Source: an uncultured Burkholderiales bacterium (GTDB taxonomy: Bacteria; Pseudomonadota; Gammaproteobacteria; Burkholderiales; Burkholderiaceae). From it: a stretch of DNA of 53,502 nucleotides. A model generated the notes under the pieces. That model was not told the DNA's origin. It ran no database searches and saw only the letters and a program-made list of their open reading frames with translations. The position numbers and the translations under genes were made by a program. Location: contig CAMLJY010000045.1 of the NCBI GenBank assembly GCA_946480465.1, positions 1 through 53,502 of the forward strand, given 5' to 3'. The stretch's first letter is position 1; every line of letters starts with the position of its first letter. This document shows, in pieces, positions 1-15,305 of this stretch.

Positions 1-53
1 CGCGCCGTCCCCCCAAGGGGGAATGAGCCCTTCGGGCGGCCGTGCGGGCTCAT
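1..53 (-). CDS. mlaE: MlaE-type ABC permease, 5' end only (partial)
   Basis: An ATG at 53-51 overlaps the mlaF stop codon as ATGA and the frame stays open to the window edge, giving 17 full codons (MSPHGRPKGSFPLGGTA). In betaproteobacteria mlaF is normally followed by mlaE, the inner-membrane permease of the Mla phospholipid transport system, so identity rests on position and coupling alone; no permease sequence is visible. The first codons lie in a GC-rich inverted stretch (CCCCC/GGGGG) of a type common between genes in this group, so the true start could be further downstream. Confidence 0.45.
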   Translation of the reverse strand, partial: MSPHGRPKGSFPLGGTA

Positions 54-868
54 GCGTTCGCCTGCAGACCGAAGTCCTGCGCCAGCGTTGGCGCGGGGTA
101 GTGGAACTTGACCGGACCGTCCGGCTCGCCGCGCACGAACTGCCGCGTCTCGGGATCGGTGGAGGCCATCAGTTCTTCTGGCGTTCCCTGCGCGACGATG
201 CGGCCTTGCGCGGCCATCAGGACCACGTGGTCGCTGATCGCCATGCACTCGGGCACGTCGTGCGACACCACCAGCGACGTGGCGCCGGTGACGTCGTTGA
301 GCGTGCGGATCAGCTTGGCGGCCACGCCCATCGAGATGAGGTCGAGGCCGGCGAAGGGCTCGTCGTACATGATCAGCTCGGGGTCGAGCGCGATCGCGCG
401 GGCCAGCGCCACGCGGCGCGCCATGCCGCCGGAAATCTCGCTGATGCGCAGCGGCGCCGCGCCGCGCAAGCCCACGGCGTTCAGCTTCATCAGCACGATG
501 TCGCGGATCAGCGCCTCGGGCAGGTCCGTCATCTCCCGCATCGGGAAGGCGACGTTCTCGAACACCGTCAGGTCGGTGAACAAGGCGCCGAACTGGAACA
601 GCATGCCCAGGCGGCGGCGCAGGCGGTACAGCTGCTGCCGGTCACGCGCGTTGACCACCTCGCCATCGAACACGACACGGCCTTTGTTGGCCGCGTGCAC
701 GCCACCGATCAGCCGCAGCAAGGTCGTCTTGCCACAACCCGAGCCCCCCAGGATGGCCGTGACCTTGCCCCGCGGGAAGCGCAGGCTCACGTCGTTCAGG
801 ATGCTGCGACTCGCGTCGTAGCCGAACGTGACGTGGTCGATCTCGATCAGGGGGTCGGGGGGATTCAA
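50..868 (-). CDS. mlaF: Phospholipid transport ABC ATPase MlaF
   Basis: This 272-residue ATPase would energise the MlaFEDB inner-membrane complex, which moves phospholipids between inner and outer membrane through MlaC and MlaA. Walker A is GGSGCGKTT at 41-49, the signature begins ISGGM at 145, and Walker B ends MYDEP at 167-171; the FQFGALF stretch before the signature and the GGM signature are typical of MlaF. The start must be the TTG at 868: a TGA lies two codons upstream and no ATG or GTG follows before conserved sequence. No Shine-Dalgarno is visible. The gene lies 156 bp after gltD on the same strand and overlaps the presumed mlaE by one ATGA. Confidence 0.88.
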   Translation of the reverse strand: MNPPDPLIEIDHVTFGYDASRSILNDVSLRFPRGKVTAILGGSGCGKTTLLRLIGGVHAANKGRVVFDGEVVNARDRQQLYRLRRRLGMLFQFGALFTDLTVFENVAFPMREMTDLPEALIRDIVLMKLNAVGLRGAAPLRISEISGGMARRVALARAIALDPELIMYDEPFAGLDLISMGVAAKLIRTLNDVTGATSLVVSHDVPECMAISDHVVLMAAQGRIVAQGTPEELMASTDPETRQFVRGEPDGPVKFHYPAPTLAQDFGLQANA

Positions 869-955
869 GGGTCAGGCGGCCGGGCCACCGGGCCCTCACT
901 TGTGCGAAATCATTGTCGCACGTGACGTTTTCCCGTAAGGACTTGCACCGATGCG

Positions 956-980
956 GGCCGGCAAAGAAGTGTTGCCGGCC
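956..980. repeat. Perfect 9-bp hairpin downstream of gltD
   Basis: GGCCGGCAA (956-964) and TTGCCGGCC (972-980) form a perfect inverted repeat with a 7-nt loop, 45 bp after the gltD stop. It has no U-run on either strand, so it is not a canonical intrinsic terminator, but it could stabilise the 3' end of the gltBD mRNA or assist termination before mlaF. Confidence 0.5.
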
Positions 981-1024
981 GGAGACGGTAGCGCGGCACC
1001 TCGGCGCCGCAGCCGTCTCGATCG

Positions 1025-2503
<1,479 letters not shown>

Positions 2504-2521
2504 GATCTGATTTCCTTCGAA

Positions 2522-7288
<4,767 letters not shown>

Positions 7289-7478
7289 GGCGCGCTCCTT
7301 CGGCGATTCGTTCGAGGCGCGAGATTACTGCACCGCAGCAAGCCGCTCAAGCGGTTTTTCGCTTGATATGACCCCATTTATGCGGCGAGCCATCGTTGGT
7401 TTAAATAATAAGGGACATATCAATTTGAGCCACGGTTCGGCGCCATTGGCTTGCTGAGGAGTCGGCAGCGCGAGGAGT
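7289..7478 (-). promoter_or_regulatory. AT-rich gltB upstream region with inverted repeat
   Basis: These 190 bp are clearly richer in A+T than the flanks (TTATTATTTAAA on the minus strand near 7400) and probably hold the gltB promoter, although no clean -35/-10 pair stands out. CAAGCG (7348-7353) and CGCTTG (7360-7365) make a 6-bp inverted repeat with a T-rich loop, about 60 bp before the start codon, which could be an operator. Confidence 0.4.
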
Positions 7479-8171
7479 TCAGGCCGCCGGGCGGGCGGGA
7501 CGTCCGCGGCGGCGAGGCTGCAGCGGGCGGTCGATCAGCTCGCGCAAATGGGCCAGGAAGGCCGCATCTCCAAGCGCCCAGCCCTTGTGCACCGCCTCGG
7601 CCAGCTCCTTGCGTCGGCTCGAAGCCAGCCCTTCCTCCAGGCGGCCGCGGTAGGCGCGCTCGCGCTCGAAGGGCGTGTTCCCGAGTTGCCAGTACTCGGC
7701 ACGGTCGCTCAGCATCGGATCGCGGGCATGGCCGAGATGGTGGCGCGCGCTGGACCAGGCATGTTCGGCCGGGAGGATGGCCGTGAATTCGGCCATGACC
7801 GCTGCGTCGACGAACAGCATGGCATCGAGGACCATGGGGCCTGGCTGTACGATCGTCGCGCGGAAACGCCCGTCCCACAGCCGGCCGCTCAAGCCATGCC
7901 GGCGGTTGAAGCGGGGGACGTAACGCCGCCCGAGCCCCTGGATCATGAGGCTCAGGCCTTCGTTGTACTGGGGGGTCGCCAGCAGGTACAGGCGTTGGTC
8001 CAGCAGGGCATAGGCATGCAGCGCCACGCGGTGCTGCTGCGCCGCCGAGTGCAGCGACGCGAGCGCCTGGGCCCGATCCTCGTCGTCATGGGCCAGACGT
8101 GCACCCGGCAACGCGCACAGCTCCACCAGGTGCACGTGGCCGCCGAGCGCGAGCCGCGACAGGCGGGCCAT
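7479..8171 (-). CDS. Transposase-derived Y1/RAYT-like protein, HUH motif lost
   Basis: This 230-residue protein follows the pattern of REP-associated tyrosine transposases: an N-terminal strand, HAYALLDQRLYLLATP near residue 51, RRYVPRFNRRHGLSGRLWDGRF near 81, the HAWSS motif around 137 and a C-terminal LGDAAFLAHL. In active members the first motif contains N-H-x-H-L-L, the metal-binding HUH pair. Here both histidines are replaced (Q-R-L-Y-L-L), and the NPVRAG segment is also gone, so single-strand nicking is unlikely. The frame is nevertheless intact and sits tightly between dgt (18 bp) and gltB. A domesticated DNA-binding role is an inference; a degenerate but not yet broken relic is the alternative. 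Confidence 0.7.
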   Translation of the reverse strand: MARLSRLALGGHVHLVELCALPGARLAHDDEDRAQALASLHSAAQQHRVALHAYALLDQRLYLLATPQYNEGLSLMIQGLGRRYVPRFNRRHGLSGRLWDGRFRATIVQPGPMVLDAMLFVDAAVMAEFTAILPAEHAWSSARHHLGHARDPMLSDRAEYWQLGNTPFERERAYRGRLEEGLASSRRKELAEAVHKGWALGDAAFLAHLRELIDRPLQPRRRGRPARPAA

Positions 8172-8189
8172 GGTCGTCCGCCCTCCGCC

Positions 8190-9347
8190 TCAGCCGGCCG
8201 GCCGCCCCGGCTCGTCGTCCGGGAATGCGTCGCGGCCGAAGAGCCGCCGGTGTTCGCGGGTGGCGAAGCGGTCAGTCATGCCGGCGATGTAGTCGGCGAC
8301 GGAGCGGTGCAGGTCGTCGCAGGATGCATAGTCGGCCGGCATTTCGCGCGGCTGGGCCAGGTAGGCCGCGTACAGCTCCCGCACCACCTCGCGCGCTGCG
8401 GCTGTGGTGCGCATCACCTGGGGATGGCGGTAAAGGGCCCGCATCAACACGCGCTTGAGCTCGATGATCTCCTCGCGCAATCCCGGCGAGAACCGGATCA
8501 GCGGCTCCGAGCGCCGCACGGCGTCCGCATCGGGGGGCGCCGCCCGCGCGAGCGCCGCGCCGCTGGCGTCCACCAAGTCGTGCACCTGTTCGGACAGCAG
8601 CCGCCTGATCACCTCGAACAGCACTCGCCGCCCAGCCAAGCGGGGGTGGTCACGACGCACGGCCGCCAGTTGACGCCGCACGAGTGCCAAGGGCTCCAGC
8701 TGCTCCAGCGTGAGCAGGCCGGAACGCACGCCGTCATCGATGTCGTGTGCGTTGTAGGCGATCTCATCCGCCAGGTTCGTCAACTGGGCTTCGAGGCTGG
8801 GCTGGCCACCATCGAGAAAACGCTGCGCCACGCCACCCGGCTCGTCGCGGACGAGGCGCTCGGCATCCCGTCGCGCGCAGTGCTTCAGGATCCCCTCGCG
8901 CGTCTCGAAGGTCAGGTTCAAGCCGTCGAAGTCCGGATAGCGCCGCTCGAGCAGGTCGACAACGCGCAGGCTCTGCAGGTTGTGCTCGAAGCCGCCATGT
9001 TCGCGCATGCACTCGTGCAGCGCATCCTGCCCGGCATGCCCGAAGGGTGTGTGGCCCAGGTCGTGCGCCAGTGCGATGGCCTCGACCAGGTCCTCGTTCA
9101 GCGACAACGCACGCGCCATGGAGCGCCCCAGCTGCGCCACCTCCAGCGAGTGCGTGAGCCGGGTGCGGAAGAGGTCGCCCTCGTGATTGAGGAAGACCTG
9201 CGTCTTGTAGACGAGTCGACGGAAGGCCGTGCTGTGCACGATGCGATCGCGGTCGCGCTGGAAGTCGTCACGCAGCCGCACCGGCGGCTCGGCATGGCGC
9301 CGGCCGCGGGACCGCACGGCCTGGCTGGCATAGGGCGCCGCCGCCAT
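8190..9347 (-). CDS. dgt: Deoxyguanosinetriphosphate triphosphohydrolase (dGTPase)
   Basis: The enzyme hydrolyses dGTP or other dNTPs to deoxynucleoside and tripolyphosphate and so affects nucleotide pools. The HD-domain metal ligands are visible as H66 (RTRLTHS), H95-D96 (AHDLGH) and the following H99 and H104; the motif FRRLVYKTQVF at 42-52 is typical. Its 385 residues match the shorter type-2 group. The ATG at 9347 lies 13 bp after the aroB stop, in the usual betaproteobacterial aroK-aroB-dgt order. Confidence 0.92.
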   Translation of the reverse strand: MAAAPYASQAVRSRGRRHAEPPVRLRDDFQRDRDRIVHSTAFRRLVYKTQVFLNHEGDLFRTRLTHSLEVAQLGRSMARALSLNEDLVEAIALAHDLGHTPFGHAGQDALHECMREHGGFEHNLQSLRVVDLLERRYPDFDGLNLTFETREGILKHCARRDAERLVRDEPGGVAQRFLDGGQPSLEAQLTNLADEIAYNAHDIDDGVRSGLLTLEQLEPLALVRRQLAAVRRDHPRLAGRRVLFEVIRRLLSEQVHDLVDASGAALARAAPPDADAVRRSEPLIRFSPGLREEIIELKRVLMRALYRHPQVMRTTAAAREVVRELYAAYLAQPREMPADYASCDDLHRSVADYIAGMTDRFATREHRRLFGRDAFPDDEPGRPAG

Positions 9348-9360
9348 GCGCCTGCTGCGC

Positions 9361-10470
9361 TCAGGCGTCGGCGCTGTGCGCCAGGATGGACGCGGCCACC
9401 AGCTCGTCCGGCGCAGAACGCAACACGGCGCGCCCCGGTTCGTCGATGACGATGAAGCGGATCTCGCCCGCCTCGGCCTTCTTGTCGACGCGCATCAGCT
9501 GCAGCCAGCGGTCGATCGGCCACCGCGGTGCCGTGACTGGCAACCCGGCCCGGGCCACCAGCTGCCGCAGGCGCTCGACGAACGCGGCGTCAACGAGCCC
9601 GAGCCGTGCCGACAACTCGGCGGCCAGCACCATGCCGCAACCCACCGCCTCGCCATGCAACCAAGCCCCATATCCCATGCCGGCTTCGATCGCATGGCCG
9701 AAGGTGTGTCCGAAGTTGAGAATCGCCCGCAGCCCACTCTCCCGTTCGTCCTGTCCGACAACCCAGGCCTTGATCTCGCAGGAGCGGCGCACCGCGTGCG
9801 CCAGGGCACCGCGGTCGCGTGCGAGCAGATCGTCGAGGTGGGCTTCGAGCCACGCCAGGAAAGCCAGGTCGGCGATCGGTCCGTACTTGATGACCTCGGC
9901 CAAACCTGCCGATAGCTCGCGGGGCGGTAGCGTGTCCAGCAGTTCCAGGTCGCAGATCACGCGCGCCGGCTGGTGGAACGCTCCGATCATGTTCTTGCCC
10001 AGCGGGTGGTTGATGGCCGTCTTGCCACCCACCGACGAATCGACCTGGGCCAGCAAGGTGGTCGGCACCTGAACGAAGGGCACGCCGCGCATGAAGCAGG
10101 CGGCCGCGAAGCCCGTCATGTCCCCGACCACCCCGCCACCCAGCGCGTAGAGCACGGTCTTGCGATCGCAACCCGCCCCCAGCAGCGCGTCGAAGATCTG
10201 GTTGAGCGTCGTCCAGTCCTTGTGCGCTTCGCCATCCGGGAGGGCCACGATGGAGACGCGCCTGTGCAGCGCTCTCAGGCTGGAGGCCAGGCGTTCCGCA
10301 TACAGCGGAGCCACCGTCACGTTCGTCACGATGACACCATCGGCCGCGGCCGGCAGACCCTGCCAGCTCGCCGGCGCGGTCAGCAAACCGCTGCCGATGT
10401 GGATGTCATAGCTGCGCTCGCCGAGCGCGATGTGCACCCGCTGCGCGGGCCCCGGTTCACCTGCATTCAT
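9361..10470 (-). CDS. aroB: 3-dehydroquinate synthase
   Basis: AroB converts DAHP to 3-dehydroquinate, the second step of the shikimate pathway, using NAD and a divalent metal. The 369 residues contain GGGVVGD (111-117), [15 protein letters not shown] (136-150) and the metal-site region [11 protein letters not shown] further on. It lies 31 bp downstream of aroK on the same strand. The start codon has no Shine-Dalgarno but a TACACT hexamer ends 8 bp before it, so it may also be transcribed from its own leaderless promoter. Confidence 0.95.
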   Translation of the reverse strand: MNAGEPGPAQRVHIALGERSYDIHIGSGLLTAPASWQGLPAAADGVIVTNVTVAPLYAERLASSLRALHRRVSIVALPDGEAHKDWTTLNQIFDALLGAGCDRKTVLYALGGGVVGDMTGFAAACFMRGVPFVQVPTTLLAQVDSSVGGKTAINHPLGKNMIGAFHQPARVICDLELLDTLPPRELSAGLAEVIKYGPIADLAFLAWLEAHLDDLLARDRGALAHAVRRSCEIKAWVVGQDERESGLRAILNFGHTFGHAIEAGMGYGAWLHGEAVGCGMVLAAELSARLGLVDAAFVERLRQLVARAGLPVTAPRWPIDRWLQLMRVDKKAEAGEIRFIVIDEPGRAVLRSAPDELVAASILAHSADA

Positions 10471-10478
10471 GGACCGCT

Positions 10479-10484
10479 AGTGTA
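10479..10484 (-). promoter_or_regulatory. -10-like hexamer 8 bp before aroB
   Basis: TACACT on the minus strand ends 8 bp before the aroB ATG, with no ribosome site between them. The spacing would place the transcript start at or next to the A of the start codon. No convincing -35 is seen. Confidence 0.35.
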
Positions 10485-10501
10485 GGTGCGGCCCGTCACC
10501 C

Positions 10502-11071
10502 TCACGCCTGCGCGGCAGGCGGAGCCTTGTGCCCGGGCAGAACCTGGCGCCCTGGATCGATCAGGCCGGCAAGTTCCAGTTGCATCAGGATCATGTTGAC
10601 CAGCGTCGGCACCGTGGGCCGACCGGTCTCGATCACGAACTGTGCCGTCTCACGGTACAGAGGATCCCGCTCGCGAAAAAGATCACGCAGCTTCCGCAGC
10701 GGGTCCGCCACCTGCAGCAGCGGCCGTTGCGTGTCGTGGCGCAGCCGGCGGAACAACTCTTCGGGCGTCGACCGCAGGTAGATCACTGGACCACCCGCCG
10801 CCAAGTTGCGGCGGTTGTCAGGACGGATCACCGCCCCGCCACCCGTCGCCAGCACGCAGTCCGCCCGTCCTGCCAGTTCAGCGATCACGGCCTGTTCCAG
10901 GTCGCGAAAGGCCACCTCACCATGCCGATCGAAGTACGACTTGATCGGCATGCCGATCTGGCGCTCGATCTCGTGGTCGCTGTCCACGAACGAACACCCC
11001 AGCTGGCGCGCCAACTGCTTCCCGACGGTGGACTTGCCACTGCCGGGCATGCCCACCAGGGAAATCGGCAC
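10502..11071 (-). CDS. aroK: Shikimate kinase
   Basis: AroK phosphorylates shikimate at O-3 with ATP. The 189 residues show the P-loop GMPGSGKS (7-14), the shikimate-binding D31 in SDHEIE, R55, the GGGAV motif (76-80) and a lid with RPLL. The start is a GTG at 11071: no in-frame ATG precedes the P-loop. It begins 9 nt after the stop of the Ig-like lipoprotein gene and has no ribosome site of its own, so translation is probably coupled. In most relatives aroK follows pilQ directly. Confidence 0.94.
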   Translation of the reverse strand: MPISLVGMPGSGKSTVGKQLARQLGCSFVDSDHEIERQIGMPIKSYFDRHGEVAFRDLEQAVIAELAGRADCVLATGGGAVIRPDNRRNLAAGGPVIYLRSTPEELFRRLRHDTQRPLLQVADPLRKLRDLFRERDPLYRETAQFVIETGRPTVPTLVNMILMQLELAGLIDPGRQVLPGHKAPPAAQA

Positions 11072-11080
11072 GCGCTGTGG

Positions 11081-13099
11081 TTAGTTGGGATTGGTACAGA
11101 GCAAGGCCGGTGGTGCGGAATTGCCTGGCTCGCGGGCGGAAACAAAGCCGCTTTCCTCAAGTCCATAGGGACTTCTGACGAAAGGCGGAGCAACCCGGGG
11201 ATCGGAAATGGCGGCGGCCGGGACGGGAAGCACCTCCACGTAGTTGGCACGACCTTCGGTTCCAGCGACGCCAGCTGCCCCAATCACGAGATTGAACTTG
11301 ACCCAGGAGCCCAGGTTCTTCGGGTACTCAAGCCGCAGGACGACCGACCCACTTGTATTGGTTCGCGTCGACCCTTCGAAGGAAATGGCAACGTCCGCTC
11401 TGCGAGGCTCGAGCGCTGGCCGGCCCGCGGTCAGATTGAAGCTGCCGTTGGCATCTTCCACCACGCCATTGGAGAAAACCTCGTTGACGCCGTTGCGGTT
11501 CAAGTCCTCGTTGTCGCACTGGGCCTTGACCTGCTGAACCCAACGATCGAGGGTCGGCACCCAAAAGCCTTTCTGGTACTGCAGCAGGTCCATCGTCGCA
11601 CTCACCTGCACATCAGCCGCCGCCAGACCAGACGAATCAACGACCTGAACCACATAGCGATTGACGTACTTCAGCGCGGTGGAATCCTCACCAATGAGGT
11701 TGTTCGTACCGACCGATACGGACAGGGCTTGCGAGATGACGGTGAGCGTGTTCTTTGCCTGATTGGGGCACGTTCCAGCCGGGAAGTCGGAATAGTCCCA
11801 GCATGCTCGGATCGTGACACCGTCGGTGGGGCTGAACCGCGCACCCGGCACGTAGGAGGTAGTGGCCGTGCCGGATGCGTCCGAGTAAACGATCGTCGAC
11901 CCGGATGTGAAGGTTCCTCCGATGGACTGCTTGTCGCCGTCCAGGTCGAAGCGCACACGGATGTTCTTCACCGGTGCATTGTTGGCGGCGAGGAAAAGCG
12001 CCCTGACCGTGGCCTGGTTGTTGGTGGTCCCCCCGTTGACGGGCACGACGTGCGGACTGGCCGCAACCGTCGCGGACTGCACGAGGGTAGTCACCGGATC
12101 GATCGTGCTTCCGCCCGACCTGACCAAGATCGAAGTCGTGGACTCGACACCAATGGCCGAGGCGCGAATGTTCAGCGTCCCACCTATCGCTGGCGCGGTG
12201 TAGGTGTACTCGAAGTCGCCATTGGCGTCCGTCGTGCCCGTCGTCTGCTCGCCGCCCGGGCCGGTGATGGTGATCGTCCGGCGAACGATGGGGTTGTCGC
12301 TGACATCCAGGAGGCGGTATTGCACCTTGCCCGCTTGTCCAACCTCGATCACGGCGGGCAAGGCCGTACTCTTGATCTGCGAGCCGGTGATCTGCAGCGT
12401 TGCAGTGCGTTTCAGGGTTCCACTGATCGCGGTTACCGTCACGACTCGGTTGGCCTTGTCGTCGCCGATGCTGACGTCGGCAATCACTTTCCCATCAGCG
12501 TCGGTCTCGGCCGCTGCCACCTTGATCGTCGCCGCGGAATCGACCGAGAACGTCACCGGGATGCCCGAGATCGTGTTCCGATTGCCATCAACCGCGATGG
12601 CCGTGGCTCGCACAGTCTGCGTGCCAGAGTTGTTCAACTGCGAGGACGAAAGCGTCAGCGTGAGATCCGCCGCCTGTCGCGTATTTCCAGTGCTTTCGAC
12701 GACTTGCAGTTCAACTGAGCGCGACAAGGTACCGCTGACGGCAGTGACCGTGATGGTTCTCAATTGGCGATTGTCCCCAATGCCGATCTCGGCCGTGACC
12801 TTGCCGTCCGTCCCGGTCTTAGAGCCGCTCGCTGCAACGGTGGCGTCGTTGGCCTTGATCAGAACGTCAACGTTCGGAACGACGTTGTTGTCCTTGTCCA
12901 GGGCGGTCACGGTGGCGGTGACCGTCTCAGTTCCACTGTTGGCGATCGTCGCCTTCGAGAGCACCAGTGCAAGGCTCGTCGGGACCGCAGACCCTGTCCC
13001 TCCGACAAACGGCGTACCACCGCCACCGCCACCACCGCAGCCCACCAGGGCCACCGCGCACAGGCCCATCAGCCAGGCCTTCATTCTCGAAAACATCAT
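11081..13099 (-). CDS. Lipoprotein with tandem Ig-like (Big_1/invasin-type) domains
   Basis: A 672-residue secreted lipoprotein. The signal peptide ends in a lipobox (ALVGC, Cys21), followed by a polyglycine run. Then come repeated modules of about 100 residues (roughly 36-137, 138-240, 241-330, 345-450) with the bacterial Ig pattern of alternating strands and a DADGK/DGKV turn. The C-terminal 200 residues differ and include an Asp/Asn-rich loop DNEDLNRNG resembling a calcium-binding or dockerin loop. ATG codons at 13099 and 13096 both fit the GGAG upstream. It sits between pilQ and aroK, an unusual place, 35 bp after pilQ. A surface or pilus-associated role is inferred; adhesin and periplasmic structural protein are both possible. 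Confidence 0.8.
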   Translation of the reverse strand: MMFSRMKAWLMGLCAVALVGCGGGGGGGTPFVGGTGSAVPTSLALVLSKATIANSGTETVTATVTALDKDNNVVPNVDVLIKANDATVAASGSKTGTDGKVTAEIGIGDNRQLRTITVTAVSGTLSRSVELQVVESTGNTRQAADLTLTLSSSQLNNSGTQTVRATAIAVDGNRNTISGIPVTFSVDSAATIKVAAAETDADGKVIADVSIGDDKANRVVTVTAISGTLKRTATLQITGSQIKSTALPAVIEVGQAGKVQYRLLDVSDNPIVRRTITITGPGGEQTTGTTDANGDFEYTYTAPAIGGTLNIRASAIGVESTTSILVRSGGSTIDPVTTLVQSATVAASPHVVPVNGGTTNNQATVRALFLAANNAPVKNIRVRFDLDGDKQSIGGTFTSGSTIVYSDASGTATTSYVPGARFSPTDGVTIRACWDYSDFPAGTCPNQAKNTLTVISQALSVSVGTNNLIGEDSTALKYVNRYVVQVVDSSGLAAADVQVSATMDLLQYQKGFWVPTLDRWVQQVKAQCDNEDLNRNGVNEVFSNGVVEDANGSFNLTAGRPALEPRRADVAISFEGSTRTNTSGSVVLRLEYPKNLGSWVKFNLVIGAAGVAGTEGRANYVEVLPVPAAAISDPRVAPPFVRSPYGLEESGFVSAREPGNSAPPALLCTNPN

Positions 13100-13134
13100 C
13101 TCTGCTCCGTGTCTGGAAACGCTCGGCGTTCTGC

Positions 13135-15282
13135 TCAGCGGGTGGTCGGTCGTTCGGTGACGATTTTGGGGGTGATGAAGATCAGCAATTCGGTCTTGTT
13201 CGACACACGCGTGGTGTTCCGGAACAAATGCCCGAGCACCGGCACGTCGCCGAGCAAAGGCACCTTGTTGACGTCCGTCCGGTCGTTTTGCGTGAAGATG
13301 CCCCCGATCACGACGGTGCCACCGTTCTCCACCAGCACCTGCGTCTGTGCGTGCTTGGTGTTGATGGCTGGGCCGGCCGTGGTCAAGGTCCCGCGGCTGT
13401 CCTTCGAGACATCCAGGTTCATGATCACGCTGCCTTCCGGCGTGATTTGCGGCGTCACTTCAAGTCGCAAGCTCGCCTTCTTGAACTGGATCGACGTTGC
13501 GCCGCTGGAGGTCGCGACCTGGTAGGGGATCTCCTCGCCCTGCTCGATCACCGCCTTTGTCTGGTCCGACGTGATCACCCGCGGGCTGGACACGATCTTG
13601 CCTTTGCCATCCGCCTCCAGCGCCGACAGCTCGAGATTCAACAGGCGATTAGCCGTCGGGCTGAACAAGGACAGCGCGATCGTCGCCGCGCTTTGGCTGC
13701 CCAGCGCGCTGGCGTTCGCCGGCAGGTTGACCATCTGCGTTTCGACGACGTCGATCTTCTCTTCCATCAGCCCGAGCTGCTTGCTGGCGCTGACATAGTT
13801 GCCGCCGATCTGCACGTAGTTGCCGCCGCCGAGCTTGTAGCCGGGAATGCCGCCTGTCAGGCCGCGCAGATCGACAGCGCCCAGCTTGACGCCAAGCGTG
13901 CGGCCGAAGGTGTCCTCGGCCTCGACGATGCGGGCTTCGATCAGGACCTGTCGCACCGGAATGTCGATCTTGGCGATCAGCGCCTGGATCTCTTCAAGCT
14001 TGGACGGAATGTCGCTCACGAACAGCTGGTTCGTACGCGACTCCCATACCACGCTGCCTCGTGGGGTGAGGATGCGGCTGGTCTGGGTTTGTGTTCCGCC
14101 GCCGGTGGAGCTGGACTGCATTTGGCCAGTCAGTCCGCGGGCCACGTCTTCGGCCTTGGTGTAGTTGAGCTGGAAGGACTGCGTACGCAGGGGCTCGAGT
14201 TCGGCGATCTTCTTCTTCGCCTCCAGTTCGACCTGCTCCTTCGCCGCCAGCTCGTCCTTGGGCGCGATCCACAGCACGTTGCCGGTCTTGCGCACGCCCA
14301 GCCCCTTGCTCTGCATGATGATGTCGAGGGCCTGATCCCAGGGTACGTCCTTCAGGCGCAGCGTCACCGTGCCCGTCACGGTATCGCTCGTCACGACGTT
14401 GAAGTTCGTGAAATCGGCGATGACCTGCAGCAGCGCACGCACTTCGATGTTCTGGAAGTTCAGCGACAGCTTTTCGCCCGTGTACCCCGGTCCCTGCGTC
14501 AGCTTGTTCGGGTCGATCTTCATCGGCCGCACTTCGAGAACGAATTGGTTGTCGCTCTGGTAGGCGCTGTGTTCCCATGCACCGCGCGGCTCGACGACCA
14601 TGCGCACACGCTCGCCGCTCTGGAAGGTCGCGATGCTCTGAACGGGCGTGCCGAAGTCGGAGACATCCAGCCGGCGGCGCAGGTTGTCGGGCAAGCTCGA
14701 GCGCAGGAACTCGACCACGAGGCTCTGGCCCTGCTGCCGGATGTCCACCCCGACCTGCGTGCTGGCCAGCGACACGATGACCCGTCCGGCGCCATCCGGG
14801 CCGCGTCGGAAGTCGATGTCGCGGAGCGACAGTTGTTCCTTGTTCTGCGCCGGCGCAAAGTGCACCGGATCGGACGTCGTGCTCGCAACAGCCGGCCCGG
14901 ACGTCGGCTCCAGCACCAGCATCAGCGCCTTGCCCTGCAACTCGGCACGGTAGTTGGCCGGTGCGCGCAGATTCAGCACCAAGCGCGTCCGTTCACCGGC
15001 CTGGGCCACGTTGACGGAGCGCAGATTGCCCTGGTTGATCTCGACGCTCGGTCGTCCGAGCGCACTCCCCATGCCCGGCAGGTCAATGGCGATGCGGGGT
15101 GGCGTCTGCACCGCGAAACCGTTCGGCACCGCGGCCAGTGGTTCGGCGAGCTCGATGCGCACCACTTCGGCACCGGCTTGCTGCGTGGTCGTGATGGAGC
15201 GGATCGAATTCTGTGCGACCGCGGCGAGAGGCGCGGCCAGCACCAACACGAAGGCGGCCAGCCGGGTGCGCCAGTTCAGCAT
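13135..15282 (-). CDS. pilQ: Type IV pilus secretin PilQ
   Basis: PilQ forms the outer-membrane channel through which the type IV pilus passes. The 715 residues begin with a signal peptide (MLNWRTRLAAFVLVLAAP..AQ), followed by two AMIN peptidoglycan-binding domains, an N0/STN domain (EVRALLQVIADFTNFNVV), an N1 domain and a C-terminal secretin domain ending in VPLLGDVPVLGHLFRNT. I chose ATG 15282 because AGGAG lies 9 nt upstream and the signal peptide starts there; an upstream ATG at 15309 overlaps the pilP stop as ATGA and would add nine residues. It is the last gene of the pilMNOPQ block. Confidence 0.95.
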   Translation of the reverse strand: MLNWRTRLAAFVLVLAAPLAAVAQNSIRSITTTQQAGAEVVRIELAEPLAAVPNGFAVQTPPRIAIDLPGMGSALGRPSVEINQGNLRSVNVAQAGERTRLVLNLRAPANYRAELQGKALMLVLEPTSGPAVASTTSDPVHFAPAQNKEQLSLRDIDFRRGPDGAGRVIVSLASTQVGVDIRQQGQSLVVEFLRSSLPDNLRRRLDVSDFGTPVQSIATFQSGERVRMVVEPRGAWEHSAYQSDNQFVLEVRPMKIDPNKLTQGPGYTGEKLSLNFQNIEVRALLQVIADFTNFNVVTSDTVTGTVTLRLKDVPWDQALDIIMQSKGLGVRKTGNVLWIAPKDELAAKEQVELEAKKKIAELEPLRTQSFQLNYTKAEDVARGLTGQMQSSSTGGGTQTQTSRILTPRGSVVWESRTNQLFVSDIPSKLEEIQALIAKIDIPVRQVLIEARIVEAEDTFGRTLGVKLGAVDLRGLTGGIPGYKLGGGNYVQIGGNYVSASKQLGLMEEKIDVVETQMVNLPANASALGSQSAATIALSLFSPTANRLLNLELSALEADGKGKIVSSPRVITSDQTKAVIEQGEEIPYQVATSSGATSIQFKKASLRLEVTPQITPEGSVIMNLDVSKDSRGTLTTAGPAINTKHAQTQVLVENGGTVVIGGIFTQNDRTDVNKVPLLGDVPVLGHLFRNTTRVSNKTELLIFITPKIVTERPTTR

Positions 15283-15305
15283 GTTGCGGTTCTCCTGCAA
15301 TGTTC

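Noticed and set aside
23..925. 300-codon plus-strand frame over mlaF
   Set aside because: Shadow of mlaF, whose ATPase motifs are unambiguous on the other strand.
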